The notes: a model not told the origin generated them from the sequence alone. A DNA stretch of 40,955 nt from Dyella_B sp035277725 (GCF_035277725.1 NZ_DATEJY010000051.1:1-40955), one strand, 5' to 3'. Shown: positions 8,796 through 18,694, counted from the stretch's first letter. Numbers and translations are program-made.

Positions 8796-9487
8796 TCACT
8801 TGGACACGTAGGAACGGCTACCAAAAATGGCGGTTCCGATGCGCACTTCCGTAGCGCCTTCAGCAATCGCCAGCGGGAAGTCGCCGCTCATGCCCATGGA
8901 GAGCCGCGGCAGCTCATAACCCTCCGCGGCACATCGATCCCGCCATTCCCGCAGTTGGCGGAAGCAGGCGCGCACCTCACTGGCATCCTCGGACAAGGTC
9001 GCCAGCGTCATCAGGCCCTGCACGCGCAGGTGAGGAAACGCGCGCAGCCGCTGCAGGAAGTCCGGCAGTTCTTCCGCAGGCAGACCCTGCTTGGTCTCCT
9101 CGCGGGCCGTCTTGACCTGCACCAGGATGTCCAGGCGCCGGTTTTCGACCTCCAGGCGGCGCTGCAACGCCTCAGCCAGTTCCATCCGGTCCAGCGATTG
9201 CACTTCGCTGGCCAGCCGCGCTACGTCCTTGGCCTTGTTGGTTTGCAGATGGCCGATCACCACCCAGTCGATTGTCTCGCCCGCCAAGGCTGCCGCCTTT
9301 TCGCGGATTTCCTGCACCTTGTTTTCGCCGAAGCGATGCAGGCCCAGCGCCAACGCCGCCTTGACCACGTCCGCGCCGAAGGTCTTGCTCACCGGCAACA
9401 CGGAGACTTCCGCGGGGTCGCGGCCCGCGTCGCGGCAGGCAGCGTCCACGCGCTGCCGCACCGCGGCCCAATTGGCGGCGATATCGC

Positions 9488-9491
<4 letters not shown>
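8796..9491 (-). CDS. yggS: YggS/PROSC family pyridoxal-phosphate homeostasis protein
   Basis: A 231-residue protein whose PLP-binding lysine is at residue 36 in VLPVSKTF, the same number as in E. coli YggS. Other family signatures are RFGENKVQEI, WVVIGHLQTNKAK, GLMTLA and LSMGMSGDFPLAIAEG. The family is a fold-type III TIM barrel that buffers free PLP and affects amino-acid and keto-acid balance; no catalytic reaction is established. The start ATG (9489-9491) overlaps the stop of the upstream M20 peptidase by four bases (ATGA), showing translational coupling. In many proteobacteria yggS lies near pilT or proC; here the partner is a peptidase. Confidence 0.95.
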
Positions 9492-10909
<1,418 letters not shown>

Positions 10910-11206
10910 GGTGGCTCCTGAAGGTGGGAAAGCGCGATTTTAACAGTGCGCGCTACCACAACTCTTGCTGCAACAGAACATGCAGCGTTTTCTGCTATGT
11001 CACCGAAGCGCGCAAACACGGCATGTTCACCACTCGCCATGCCGACATCCGCACTCACAACCCCGGGGCGTCTGGATGACACTCACATGCGCGCAACTCA
11101 GCCATGCCTGTACGCGCTCCACCGACTGGGCTCCCACGTATGCAACAACGCAAAGTGAAGTCGCGGCAGCACAACGCCGCCCATTCATTTTCCAGGGAGA
11201 TTCCAT
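10910..11206. other. Intergenic region between divergent M20 and comEA-like genes
   Basis: About 297 bases without a convincing gene. It must hold the divergent promoters for the M20-yggS pair and the ComEA-like gene, but I cannot point to clear -35/-10 boxes. A good ribosome site (agggaga, 11194-11200) precedes the ATG at 11207. No repeat of the three dispersed families is present. Confidence 0.5.
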
Positions 11207-11560
11207 ATGTTGAAAAAGCTCGCCGCCATTGCCGCACTGGCGTTGTCGTTCGCACTGCCCGCCTTCGCCGCCACGCCGGTCAATATCAATACCGCGGATG
11301 CGGAAACGATTGCCAAGTCGCTGGATGGCATCGGCCTGGCCAAGGCGAAAGCCATCGTGGCCTTCCGCGACGAACATGGTCCGTTCAAGAGCACGGACGA
11401 ATTGTCGCAGGTGAAGGGCATCGGCCCGGCCACGCTGCAGCGCAATCACGATGCGATCCTGCTCAGCGGCGAAGGCACGAAAGCACCTGCGGATGCGGCA
11501 ACCAGGCCCAAGCACGCCAAGAAGTCCAAGGCGGCCACCGAGGAGGCCACTCAGGACTGA
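11207..11560 (+). CDS. ComEA-like exported helix-hairpin-helix DNA-binding protein
   Basis: A 117-residue protein with a signal peptide (MLKKLAAIAALALSFALPAFA, cleavage after AFA). The mature part begins with VNINTADAETI and carries two helix-hairpin-helix motifs (DGIGLAKAKAI and VKGIGPATLQR), the ComEA layout. ComEA proteins bind incoming DNA in the periplasm during natural transformation. The C-terminal tail is Ala/Lys-rich (KHAKKSKAATEEATQD), which could add non-specific DNA affinity. It has its own ribosome site and terminator, so it is monocistronic. Short stand-alone HhH proteins of this form are widespread, and a competence role is probable but not proven here. Confidence 0.87.
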   Translation: MLKKLAAIAALALSFALPAFAATPVNINTADAETIAKSLDGIGLAKAKAIVAFRDEHGPFKSTDELSQVKGIGPATLQRNHDAILLSGEGTKAPADAATRPKHAKKSKAATEEATQD

Positions 11561-11576
11561 TCCGCTCGCAAGCCCC

Positions 11577-11605
11577 ATACGGCCTGCACATGCGGGCCGT
11601 ATTTT
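11577..11605 (+). terminator. Rho-independent terminator of the ComEA-like gene
   Basis: The stem ATACGGCC (11577-11584) pairs with GGCCGTAT (11595-11602) around a 10-base loop, followed by TTTT. It begins 17 bases after the stop of the ComEA-like gene and about 60 bases before the next start, separating the two transcripts. Confidence 0.85.
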
Positions 11606-11666
11606 CAGGCAAGGCTTGCGCTACACTCCGCGGCGCCGCAACTCCATTCGCCGCCGCCATCTCACC

Positions 11667-12146
11667 ATGATCCTGCCCCGCTACCGCATTGGCTCCTCCA
11701 CGATTCGTGGTGCGGGCAAGGGGTTGTTCCTGGATGAAGACGTGGAAGCAGGGCGCATCATCACCGCACCGGATGCGATCGACCGCACTTATCCGTTGAG
11801 CGAATTGCAGGCCAAACCCGAGCAGATGTACGCCAGCGCACGCTGGTTCGAAGACCGCTACACGCTGTCACCGGAATGGCCGGACGAGTGCTACATCAAC
11901 CATAGCTTTGCGCCAACCGGTCTGTGGCATCTGGGTTTTGTATTCGCCCTGCACGACCTGCCCGCCGGCACCGAACTCACCGTGGATTACCGTCACCTGC
12001 TGCCGCCCGGGCAGGAGGAGGACTTTATCGACACGGCCACCGGTGAGAAAATCATCGGTCTGCCCTGGGACGAGAGCCTCATGACCACCACTCGCGCCCT
12101 GGCAAGAGTGTTGGATAGCGCAAGCTTAGCGACTGACCGGCAATGA
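11667..12146 (+). CDS. SET-domain protein, putative protein-lysine methyltransferase
   Basis: A 159-residue protein with a compact SET domain. The SAM-binding start is GAGKGLFLDEDVEAG; the active-site knot has YINHSF (family consensus NHS/NHxCxPN) and the closing GTELTVDYRHL (consensus GEELTxDY), with the catalytic Tyr. There is no post-SET cysteine cluster. Bacterial SET proteins methylate lysines on protein targets; the target here is unknown. The ATG at 11667 was chosen because it directly precedes the domain and lies after the upstream terminator. The stop overlaps the start of the GNAT gene (ATGA at 12143-12146), so the two products are translationally coupled. Confidence 0.85.
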   Translation: MILPRYRIGSSTIRGAGKGLFLDEDVEAGRIITAPDAIDRTYPLSELQAKPEQMYASARWFEDRYTLSPEWPDECYINHSFAPTGLWHLGFVFALHDLPAGTELTVDYRHLLPPGQEEDFIDTATGEKIIGLPWDESLMTTTRALARVLDSASLATDRQ

Positions 12147-12685
12147 TCGACATTCCCACCCTTGAAACCGAACGCCTGCGCCTTACCGCGCTGACCGAAC
12201 GCCACTTCAACGACTACGCCGCGATGCTGGCCGATCCGGAAAGCACGCGCTGGATCGGCGATGGCTTGCCGCTGGATCGCACCAATGCCTGGCGCTCGCT
12301 GGCCATGCTGATCGGGCACTGGCAATTGCGTGGCTACGGCATGTGGGCGTTGGAATTGAAAGCCGCCGGCGAATTCATCGGCCGCGCCGGATTGTTGCAC
12401 CCCGAAGGCTGGCCCGACGTGGAAATGGGCTGGATGCTCAAGCCCGATCATCGCCACCACGGCTACGCCACCGAAGCCGGCGCCGCCATCCTCGACTACG
12501 CCTGGAATCACCTGCAATTGCAGCGCGTCATCAGCCTGGTACGCGTCGGCAACGAGGCTTCCGATCGCGTTGCCGAACGGCTGGGCGGCGAGCACATCGA
12601 AGACATCGATTTCTTCGGCAGCGACAACCACGTGTTCGCGTATTACCCGCCGCATCGCCAATTGCGTCGCCACGCGTTTGCGTGA
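12143..12685 (+). CDS. GNAT family N-acetyltransferase, RimJ/RimL-like
   Basis: A 180-residue acetyltransferase. It opens with LETERLRLTALTERHF, the usual start of RimJ/RimL-type GNATs. The acetyl-CoA pyrophosphate loop is replaced by the softer HRHHGYATEAGAAIL motif (consensus xRGxGxAxEA), and it ends with the VRVGNEASDRVAERLGG region typical of the family. Substrate cannot be read; relatives act on protein N-termini, amino sugars or antibiotics. It is coupled by a 4-base overlap to the upstream SET-domain gene. Its stop lies four bases before the family 1 repeat pair at 12690. Confidence 0.88.
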   Translation: MIDIPTLETERLRLTALTERHFNDYAAMLADPESTRWIGDGLPLDRTNAWRSLAMLIGHWQLRGYGMWALELKAAGEFIGRAGLLHPEGWPDVEMGWMLKPDHRHHGYATEAGAAILDYAWNHLQLQRVISLVRVGNEASDRVAERLGGEHIEDIDFFGSDNHVFAYYPPHRQLRRHAFA

Positions 12686-12689
12686 GTTC

Positions 12690-12762
12690 GTAGGTTGGGG
12701 TGCGAACCCCAACATCCCGATCTCGCATGCATGGTGATGTTGGGGTTCGCACCCCAACCTAC
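12690..12762. repeat. REP-like inverted pair (family 1) between convergent genes
   Basis: Arms of 27 bases (12690-12716 and 12736-12762) are perfect reverse complements with a 19-base spacer. The sequence of each arm matches the 5332-5406 element. It fills the gap between the GNAT gene and the convergent membrane-protein gene, whose stop codon TAG (12759-12761) lies in the right arm. Confidence 0.92.
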
Positions 12763-13643
12763 GCAGGTCGTGCGGGCATCACCAAACGCGCGACTTCCGC
12801 CAGTGCAAGCAGCCGCGCTGCACGCATCCAACCTGTAGCCAGCACAATCAACTGGCTCAGCAGCAAAGCCAGCACCACGCCACCAACACCCACGGCGGTC
12901 ACGTGGATGCGCAGCACGCCAAACACGAATGCCAGCAGCAAGCCGATCAGCGTGACCACCAAATAAAACAACAGCGTCTTCACCGGCTGCTTGAACAACT
13001 GCCTGACGCCACGCCACATCGCACGCGTTGCCGAGCGCAGACCGGTGTCGGCAATAAACGCCGCACGTGCCGATTCCACGATCGACTGCATCAGCACCAG
13101 CACGATCAACAACGCCCAACGCGCGATCGTTGCGTATCGATCCGCTTGCGATTCCAACACCGCCTGCTCTGCATGCTTGTCCGCCAGGTGCATGCCGAGA
13201 AAGTGCACGCCGAACACCACGCCATAAGGAACCAGCGACCACAGCAACAGGCGAAACATGCGGCCGTATTCCACCACACCGCTCTGTAGCAAGGCACTAA
13301 AGCCCAGCGCCCGCCCTGCCCGGCCGCTACCGATCACCATGCCGGCAAGGAAGGGCGACAACAGCAACGTAAACACGAGCGCGACGACAAAGCCTGTGAC
13401 CAGCCATTCCGGATGATCGAAAAAGCTGGTGATCACATCGCCGAACATGACCGCATTGAACTGTTGCGCCCATTCGGTCGAATGCACCGACGTATCAAGC
13501 AAGCCGCCCAGCATGTTCCACAACGGGAAGGCGACCAGCGCGGTGGGAATCAACATGATCAGCAGCCATAGCAGCAGCAACCGCCACTGCACTGCGGCGC
13601 GCATGCCGGACAGCAAGGCTCCCATATTCACGGAACGAGACAT
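12759..13643 (-). CDS. Integral membrane protein of unknown function
   Basis: A 294-residue protein with about six hydrophobic segments (for example LLLLWLLIMLIPTALVAFPL, FVVALVFTLLLSPFLAGMVI and LLFYLVVTLIGLLLAFVFGV). I do not recognise a family with confidence. A polar loop near residues 160-185 is rich in Ala, Glu and Gln. The ATG at 13643 was chosen: a GAGGG element lies about 10 bases upstream, while an earlier TTG would overlap the metallopeptidase stop. It begins 11 bases after that gene ends, so it belongs to the same transcript and may help its exported product. Its stop codon is provided by the repeat at 12690-12762. Confidence 0.8.
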   Translation of the reverse strand: MSRSVNMGALLSGMRAAVQWRLLLLWLLIMLIPTALVAFPLWNMLGGLLDTSVHSTEWAQQFNAVMFGDVITSFFDHPEWLVTGFVVALVFTLLLSPFLAGMVIGSGRAGRALGFSALLQSGVVEYGRMFRLLLWSLVPYGVVFGVHFLGMHLADKHAEQAVLESQADRYATIARWALLIVLVLMQSIVESARAAFIADTGLRSATRAMWRGVRQLFKQPVKTLLFYLVVTLIGLLLAFVFGVLRIHVTAVGVGGVVLALLLSQLIVLATGWMRAARLLALAEVARLVMPARPA

Positions 13644-13654
13644 GGCTGCGGCCC

Positions 13655-15883
13655 TCAAAACGTGGTCAGCAAGGCGGAGAGGCTCTGCATCAGCGCAGAG
13701 ACGTCGGCGGTCCAGCGTCGTGACGCGGCACCATTCGATTCGGTGGTCAGGCTGTTGTTGAGCCGATCGCGATCGAGCAAGTTGTGCTGATCCGGATCAA
13801 GCTCGGCCGATATCACCTTGCTGGGTTTGACGAAATCGAAGCGTGCCCAACGGCGATCGTCATCCCAGGTGATGTCCTGGTGCGTGCCATCTTCGAACGT
13901 CACACGCAGCAGCTCCGGTGCGGCCACGCCATCGCGGCTCACCGTCACCGTGCTATGCCAGGGAAACGGTCCCGGTGCGCCAGGCTTGGCATCCTTGTGC
14001 GCCTTGTCCCAATCGCTGCGCTGCTTGTCGACTTGCTTGTCGACATCCTTGGCATCGACTTCGGTCTGCTTGCCGTCCTTCCATGTGACGCCGGCTTGCG
14101 GCAGCACTTCATAGCTATCGATGTCCGCGACCTTGTCGTCGATGAATGCCGTGCCAAAGACGTATTGGTTGAAGATGGCATCGACCTCCTTGGCGTTGCC
14201 CGAGCTGTCGATCAGCGCGGCGCGGAAATCCGCGACGGACGGGTGACGGAATTTCCAACGCTGGTAGTAAAGCTTGAAGGCCTTTTCCAAGGCGGGCCGG
14301 CCAAGACGCTCTTCCAGATCGTGCATGGCGGTGGCCGTGCGCGCATATACCATACCATAGCTGGTGACGGAAAGACGATCCCAGCTGTTTTCCGCCAAGG
14401 GATCAGCCGGCTGGAACAGCGTGGCAGTCAAGCGCTCGAAATCAAAACCGTTCAAATGCGGCGTAATGCCCAGCGACTTGGTGAAGTGCGCGGCCAGCAC
14501 CAGTTCCTGCTTGCGCTCACGTAGCATGCGGTTATCCCAATATTCGTTGAGCCCTTCATCCAGAATCGGCTCTTCGAATTCATCGGAAGCCAGAATGCCA
14601 TAGAAATAGCCGTGACCGAATTCGTGGATGTTCACGAAATCACTGAACATCTGATCCGTCGTATCGGGCTCGACCTGCTTGAATCCTTCCGACGTGAAAA
14701 AGGTGGGGTATTCCATGCCACCCGCTTCCGACGCGTTGTACGGTGGAACGACCGCCGTAACGGTTTCATACGGATAAGCTCCCAGCATGCGCGAGAAATA
14801 AGCGAGCGAGTCGATGGTGGATTTCAACGTCGGCGCGGCACTGGCTTCGTATTCCGGCGGATAGATCACGCGCACCGCCACTTTCGGGCTGCCTGGGCCT
14901 TCGTAGGTACCGTCCACGGTCTTGAAGCCCTTCGCGGCGACCCACGCAAAATCGTGCACGTCACCCTGTACGAAGTGATAAGTGGTCTTGCCGTTTTTCT
15001 GTTCCGGCGTGCCCTGCAACTTGCCGACGGCGCCCACGGTGTAATCGCTGGGTACCGTCAGATGCACGTCGTACAGGCCGAAATCCGCGTAGAACTCGCT
15101 GAGAAAATGAAACTCGTGCACGTTCCAGCGCACGGCAGTGGCGCCGCGCTCACCCGGCAGTTCGAGCACGCCGATCTTGGGAAACCATTGGCCAACGAGG
15201 TTGAAATCACCCCACCATCCGGTGCGTTCCACCACGCGCGGCAACTGACTGAGAAAATCGATATCCAGCGCCAGCGTGCCGCCCGCCGGGACCGGCTGCG
15301 CCAGATCGATGCGCACCACCGTTTCATCCGTTGCCGGGCCGCCATCCGGATGCACGAAGCGCCACGTCAGCGGCGTGCCGCCCTGCTGCACGCTCTGCAA
15401 GCGAATCCAGCCCCACTGGCCCTTCTCCAGCACCGCGTTGCCGCGCGAGCTGCCGTGCGCGGTGAGTACCTGGCGTTCGGTGAAGAACGTGCTGCCTTCG
15501 TTCTGGAAGGCGTTCAAATAAAGATGGAAGTAGACACTGCGCACCTCGCGATCGCTGCGATTGCGCCAGGTCATGTGCTCCTTGCCGGTCACGGCGTGCC
15601 TGGGGGCATCCAGATCCGCATCGATGGTGTAGCTGACCACGCGGTCGGACAGCGTCGGCTCCTGCCCGGTGCGCTCGCCACCCCAGGCACCGGGTGCGCT
15701 CTGTGTGTGGATGAAGGTGTCGTGCGCGGGTGCAAAGGGAATCTCTTGCGACACGGGGGCCGGCGGCACATCGGTGCGCTGCACCGCACCCGCCGGCGCG
15801 ACTGTCTGCGCGATCGCCTGACACGACCACCACACCACGCAGGTGGCAAGCCATCGCCCGCTTCGTTTTGCCGTAACGCTCAT
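13655..15883 (-). CDS. Exported M1-type (gluzincin) zinc metallopeptidase
   Basis: A 742-residue protein with a signal peptide (MSVTAKRSGRWLATCVVWW, cleavage near AIAQ). The N-terminal part (about 60-330) is the M1 beta-sandwich. The catalytic domain has AGGMEYP, the counterpart of the GAMEN exopeptidase loop, and the zinc site HEFGH (His420, Glu421, His424) with the third ligand Glu443 in LDEGLNEYW, exactly the HEXXH-x18-E spacing. The C-terminal region contains a lysine/aspartate-rich stretch (DAKDVDKQVDKQRSDWDKAH) followed by a beta-rich tail. The ATG at 15883 is supported by a gggag ribosome site and the signal peptide. Function is probably periplasmic or surface peptide degradation. It heads a two-gene unit with the membrane protein. 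Confidence 0.9.
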   Translation of the reverse strand: MSVTAKRSGRWLATCVVWWSCQAIAQTVAPAGAVQRTDVPPAPVSQEIPFAPAHDTFIHTQSAPGAWGGERTGQEPTLSDRVVSYTIDADLDAPRHAVTGKEHMTWRNRSDREVRSVYFHLYLNAFQNEGSTFFTERQVLTAHGSSRGNAVLEKGQWGWIRLQSVQQGGTPLTWRFVHPDGGPATDETVVRIDLAQPVPAGGTLALDIDFLSQLPRVVERTGWWGDFNLVGQWFPKIGVLELPGERGATAVRWNVHEFHFLSEFYADFGLYDVHLTVPSDYTVGAVGKLQGTPEQKNGKTTYHFVQGDVHDFAWVAAKGFKTVDGTYEGPGSPKVAVRVIYPPEYEASAAPTLKSTIDSLAYFSRMLGAYPYETVTAVVPPYNASEAGGMEYPTFFTSEGFKQVEPDTTDQMFSDFVNIHEFGHGYFYGILASDEFEEPILDEGLNEYWDNRMLRERKQELVLAAHFTKSLGITPHLNGFDFERLTATLFQPADPLAENSWDRLSVTSYGMVYARTATAMHDLEERLGRPALEKAFKLYYQRWKFRHPSVADFRAALIDSSGNAKEVDAIFNQYVFGTAFIDDKVADIDSYEVLPQAGVTWKDGKQTEVDAKDVDKQVDKQRSDWDKAHKDAKPGAPGPFPWHSTVTVSRDGVAAPELLRVTFEDGTHQDITWDDDRRWARFDFVKPSKVISAELDPDQHNLLDRDRLNNSLTTESNGAASRRWTADVSALMQSLSALLTTF

Positions 15884-15965
15884 CTTGCGGTCTCCCCTTT
15901 CGATGATCCGTCGAGCGTGCGGCATGCGCAGCGGTTGCGGCATCGGCCAGACGTCATGCCGCACG

Positions 15966-16039
15966 GTAGGTTGGGGTGCGAACCCCAACACGACAGCACG
16001 CACGGGATGGCGATGTCGCGGTTCGCGCCTCAACCTGCG
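15966..16039. repeat. REP-like inverted pair (family 1), degenerate right arm
   Basis: The left arm (15966-15990) matches the family 1 unit exactly. The right arm (about 16014-16039) keeps the pattern with several substitutions. It lies in the divergent gap between the metallopeptidase and the response-regulator gene, unlike the two other copies, which lie between convergent genes. Confidence 0.75.
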
Positions 16040-16157
16040 GGCGCACACCTGTGCGAATCCAAACGCACGCGCTAAGCTGCTTGCCATTCAATCACGTTAC
16101 GCGGAACTCGCTGAAAATCATGGACATACTGCGACGTTCCGAGGGAGCCTATCGACC

Positions 16158-16841
16158 ATGCGCATCCTGATTGCCGAAGACGACCCCTCCATTGCCGCCG
16201 GCGTCAGTGCGGCGCTGCGCCAGGGCGGCCATGCGGTCGATCATGTGGTCGATGGCATCCGCGCCGATGCCGCGCTGAAAGACACGCCCTATGACCTGCT
16301 CGTGCTCGATCTCGGCTTGCCGGGCGTGGACGGCAGCGAAGTGCTGCAACGCGTGCGCAAGCGTGGCAGCGGCTTGCCGGTGCTGGTGATTACCGCCCGC
16401 GAAGGCCTGCGCGAACGCGTACGCGTGCTGGACCTGGGTGCGGACGATTACCTGGTGAAACCCTTTGCGCTGGCCGAATTCGAGGCACGCGTGCGCGCCC
16501 TGTTGCGCCGCTACACCACGCAAGGCGCACCGGAAATCACCATCGGCCGCCTGCGCCTGGACCTGCCCGGCCATCGCGCCTGGGTGGACGACAAACCGCT
16601 GGAACTCACCGCACGCGAATTCGGCCTGCTTGAAGCCTTGGCTGCGCGCCCGGATCGCGTCACCAGCCGTGCCCAGTTGATCGAAGCCTTATGCAGCTGG
16701 GATCAGGAACTCACCGACAACGGCCTGGACATCGCCATCTATCGCCTGCGTCGCAAGCTCACTGATTCCGGCACGCAGGTGCGCACCATCCGTGGACTGG
16801 GCTATCTGCTGGAAGAGGTCAAGGAAGCCCATGCAGGCTAG
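16158..16841 (+). CDS. OmpR/PhoB-family response regulator
   Basis: A 227-residue DNA-binding regulator. The receiver domain (1-115) has the acidic pair Glu7/Asp8/Asp9, the phosphoacceptor Asp51 in LVLDLGLPG, the Thr of VITARE and the Lys of YLVKPF. The winged-helix output domain (about 130-220) ends with VRTIRGLGYLLEE, the classic OmpR-type wing. It resembles the QseB/PmrA/TctD group. The partner histidine kinase follows, but 396 bases of palindromic sequence separate them instead of the usual few bases. The stop codon TAG (16839-16841) is already inside the left arm of that element. The ligand or signal is unknown. Confidence 0.94.
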   Translation: MRILIAEDDPSIAAGVSAALRQGGHAVDHVVDGIRADAALKDTPYDLLVLDLGLPGVDGSEVLQRVRKRGSGLPVLVITAREGLRERVRVLDLGADDYLVKPFALAEFEARVRALLRRYTTQGAPEITIGRLRLDLPGHRAWVDDKPLELTAREFGLLEALAARPDRVTSRAQLIEALCSWDQELTDNGLDIAIYRLRRKLTDSGTQVRTIRGLGYLLEEVKEAHAG

Positions 16842-17129
16842 GGATGCTCTGATCTATTCCACGTACCCGTCACCGTACTGTATGCGCCTGTCGCCACGCC
16901 CCAGCGGTGAAGACAGACTGGCTGTCTGTCGAGACGCCGGGGCGTGGCGACAGGCGCATAAAGTACGGCCCCAACCGGTTGAAATTAAGGATGGGGTGAC
17001 GTCCAGAAGGCCCGCTGGCTGCGCCGCGTGGCTTGAACAGACGGTCAGTCTGCCCTGCGCCGCGCAGCACACCCAGCGGGCCTTCTGGACGTCATGCCGG
17101 GTGCGCGGAATAGATCAGAGCATCCCTAG
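16838..17129. repeat. Nested inverted-repeat element between two-component genes, outer unit
   Basis: A perfect 23-bp inverted repeat (16838-16860 and 17107-17129) encloses two further long stems. Stem A: 16881-16902 with 16939-16960, 22 bp perfect. Stem B: 16997-17018 with 17073-17094, 22 bp perfect. Each holds a small hairpin with the same core, CAGAC-N5-GTCTG (16912-16930 and 17038-17052). There is no coding potential. It overlaps the stop of the response regulator. It may be a small non-autonomous mobile element or an intercistronic RNA structure. I do not recognise the family. Confidence 0.85.
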
Positions 17130-17291
17130 GAGCCCGTCGGGCTTTGGTGGTCGAGGCGAAAATCTGTTTGCGCGAGGACAGATTTTCGGTCACTCGCCGG
17201 CCCATAGTGGTTCTATGGGCCAAGAGTGGACGGAAATATGGACCGCGTAGACAGATTTGCAGCCCGGCCAAGCAAAGTCCGACGGGCTCCT
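17128..17291. repeat. Second inverted-repeat unit covering the kinase start
   Basis: Arms 17128-17146 and 17273-17291 are inverted with one mismatch in 19. Two perfect 9-bp hairpins lie inside: GAAAATCTG/CAGATTTTC (17158-17187) and GGCCCATAG/CTATGGGCC (17199-17221). The unit follows directly on the 16838-17129 unit (they share AG) and its right arm is inside the first codons of the histidine kinase. AAATCTGT (17160-17167) can pair with either ACAGATTT copy (17178-17185 or 17251-17258), and the start codon lies between these two copies. Confidence 0.8.
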
Positions 17292-18668
17292 GGGCGCCAA
17301 AGCCTGCGCAGGCGCCTGCTCACAACCTTGCTGGTGCCGCTCACGGCACTGTTGTTGTTGAACAGCCTGATCACCTACATCGGTGCGCTGATCTACGCCA
17401 ATCACGTGCACGACGTGAATCTTGTCAACGACACGCTGACCCTGGTGAAGTTGATGGCCGACAAAAGTCCGGATGGCCGCATCACGATGCAAGCGCAATT
17501 CCTGTTGGAGTACGAGCCGGAAGGACGCAACTACTTCAGCGTATTCAGCGAACGCCACGGTCTTATCGCCGGCAATCCAGCGGTGAAACCGCCGCGCGGT
17601 CTGTTTTCGGATGGCCGTGCGCCCCAGTTATACGATATCCAGATCGAAAAACACGCGCTGCGCGCCGCCAGCATCCAGATGCCCAACCCGCGCGAGCCGG
17701 ATGACCAGCTTGAGGTCACCATCGCCGAAACCCTGCACGACCGGCATCAGGAAGCACGGCAAATCCTGCTGCTCAGCATTCCTGCGCAGGCATTGCTGAT
17801 CGTCGCCGCGTTTTTGCTGGTATGGGTTGGCGTCAGCACCGGCTTGCGCCAACTCGAACCGTTGACCAATCAGCTGGCCAGTCGCGAACACGATCTGGCG
17901 CCTATCGGTGATGCCGAGGTGCCGGTGGAAATCCTGCCACTGACGCGCACCATCGATGGCCTGTTCGCACGCCTGCGCGGCATGCTGTCCTTGCACGAAC
18001 GCTTTATTGCCGACGCCGCGCACCAGCTGCGCACGCCCTTGGCCGGCTTGAGCGTGCACGCGGAACGCGCGCAAGCCAGTTTCGATCCGGCCACGATCAA
18101 GGACGCACTCAATCACATCCAACGCCTGATCCTGCGCGCCAACCGCACGTCCAGCCAATTGCTCGCGCTCACACGTGCACAAACGGCGCAACACGAAGCG
18201 GGCGATACGGAACCATTGAATCTCGCCACGCTGATTCCCGAACTGGTCGGCCAGCGCGTACACGAAGCGCTAGCCGCCGACATCGACCTCGGCTACGAAG
18301 GCCCTGCCGGCCCGCTGCTTATCGAGGGCGATCGCCATCGCCTGCAGGAACTGCTCGACAACCTGATCGACAACGGCTTGCGTTACGCTGGCCGCGGCAG
18401 CGTCATGACGGTCTCGCTCGATCGCGAAAACAAACACATCTGCCTGGCCGTGGAAGACAACGGCCCCGGCGTTCCGCCAGCATGGATCGAACGCCTTGGC
18501 GAGCGTTTTTTCCGCGTGCCCGGCAGCGAGGAACAAGGCAGCGGCTTGGGGTTGGCCATCGTGCAGCGCATTGCAGAGTGGCATGAGGCGCGCGTGCGTT
18601 ATCGCAGCGGTAACAACGGGCGCGGCTTGCGCGTGGAAATTGTTTTTCCGCAAACGCGGGATGTGTGA
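17238..18668 (+). CDS. TctE/QseC-like sensor histidine kinase
   Basis: A 476-residue membrane kinase. TM1 (about 30-52, VPLTALLLLNSLITYIGALI) and TM2 (about 182-202) enclose a periplasmic sensor region of roughly 130 residues. A HAMP-like segment is followed by the H-box with His262 in DAAHQLRTPLAGL. The ATP-binding domain has the N-box LLDNLIDNGLRYA, the G1 box DNGPGVP and the G2 box GSGLGLAI. It phosphorylates the regulator encoded just upstream. The start is uncertain: ATG 17238 and GTG 17226 both lie inside the inverted-repeat element, and the first 18 or so residues look derived from the repeat, with the family-like part starting at RQSLRRRLL. The original start may have been lost when the element arrived. 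Confidence 0.92.
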   Translation: MDRVDRFAARPSKVRRAPGRQSLRRRLLTTLLVPLTALLLLNSLITYIGALIYANHVHDVNLVNDTLTLVKLMADKSPDGRITMQAQFLLEYEPEGRNYFSVFSERHGLIAGNPAVKPPRGLFSDGRAPQLYDIQIEKHALRAASIQMPNPREPDDQLEVTIAETLHDRHQEARQILLLSIPAQALLIVAAFLLVWVGVSTGLRQLEPLTNQLASREHDLAPIGDAEVPVEILPLTRTIDGLFARLRGMLSLHERFIADAAHQLRTPLAGLSVHAERAQASFDPATIKDALNHIQRLILRANRTSSQLLALTRAQTAQHEAGDTEPLNLATLIPELVGQRVHEALAADIDLGYEGPAGPLLIEGDRHRLQELLDNLIDNGLRYAGRGSVMTVSLDRENKHICLAVEDNGPGVPPAWIERLGERFFRVPGSEEQGSGLGLAIVQRIAEWHEARVRYRSGNNGRGLRVEIVFPQTRDV

Positions 18669-18694
18669 AACAAAGTCGGCTGTGGAGCGCCTGA

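Noticed and set aside
15884..16087. Upstream extension of the metallopeptidase frame
   Set aside because: It crosses the REP-like repeat, and the signal peptide and ribosome site fit the start at 15883.
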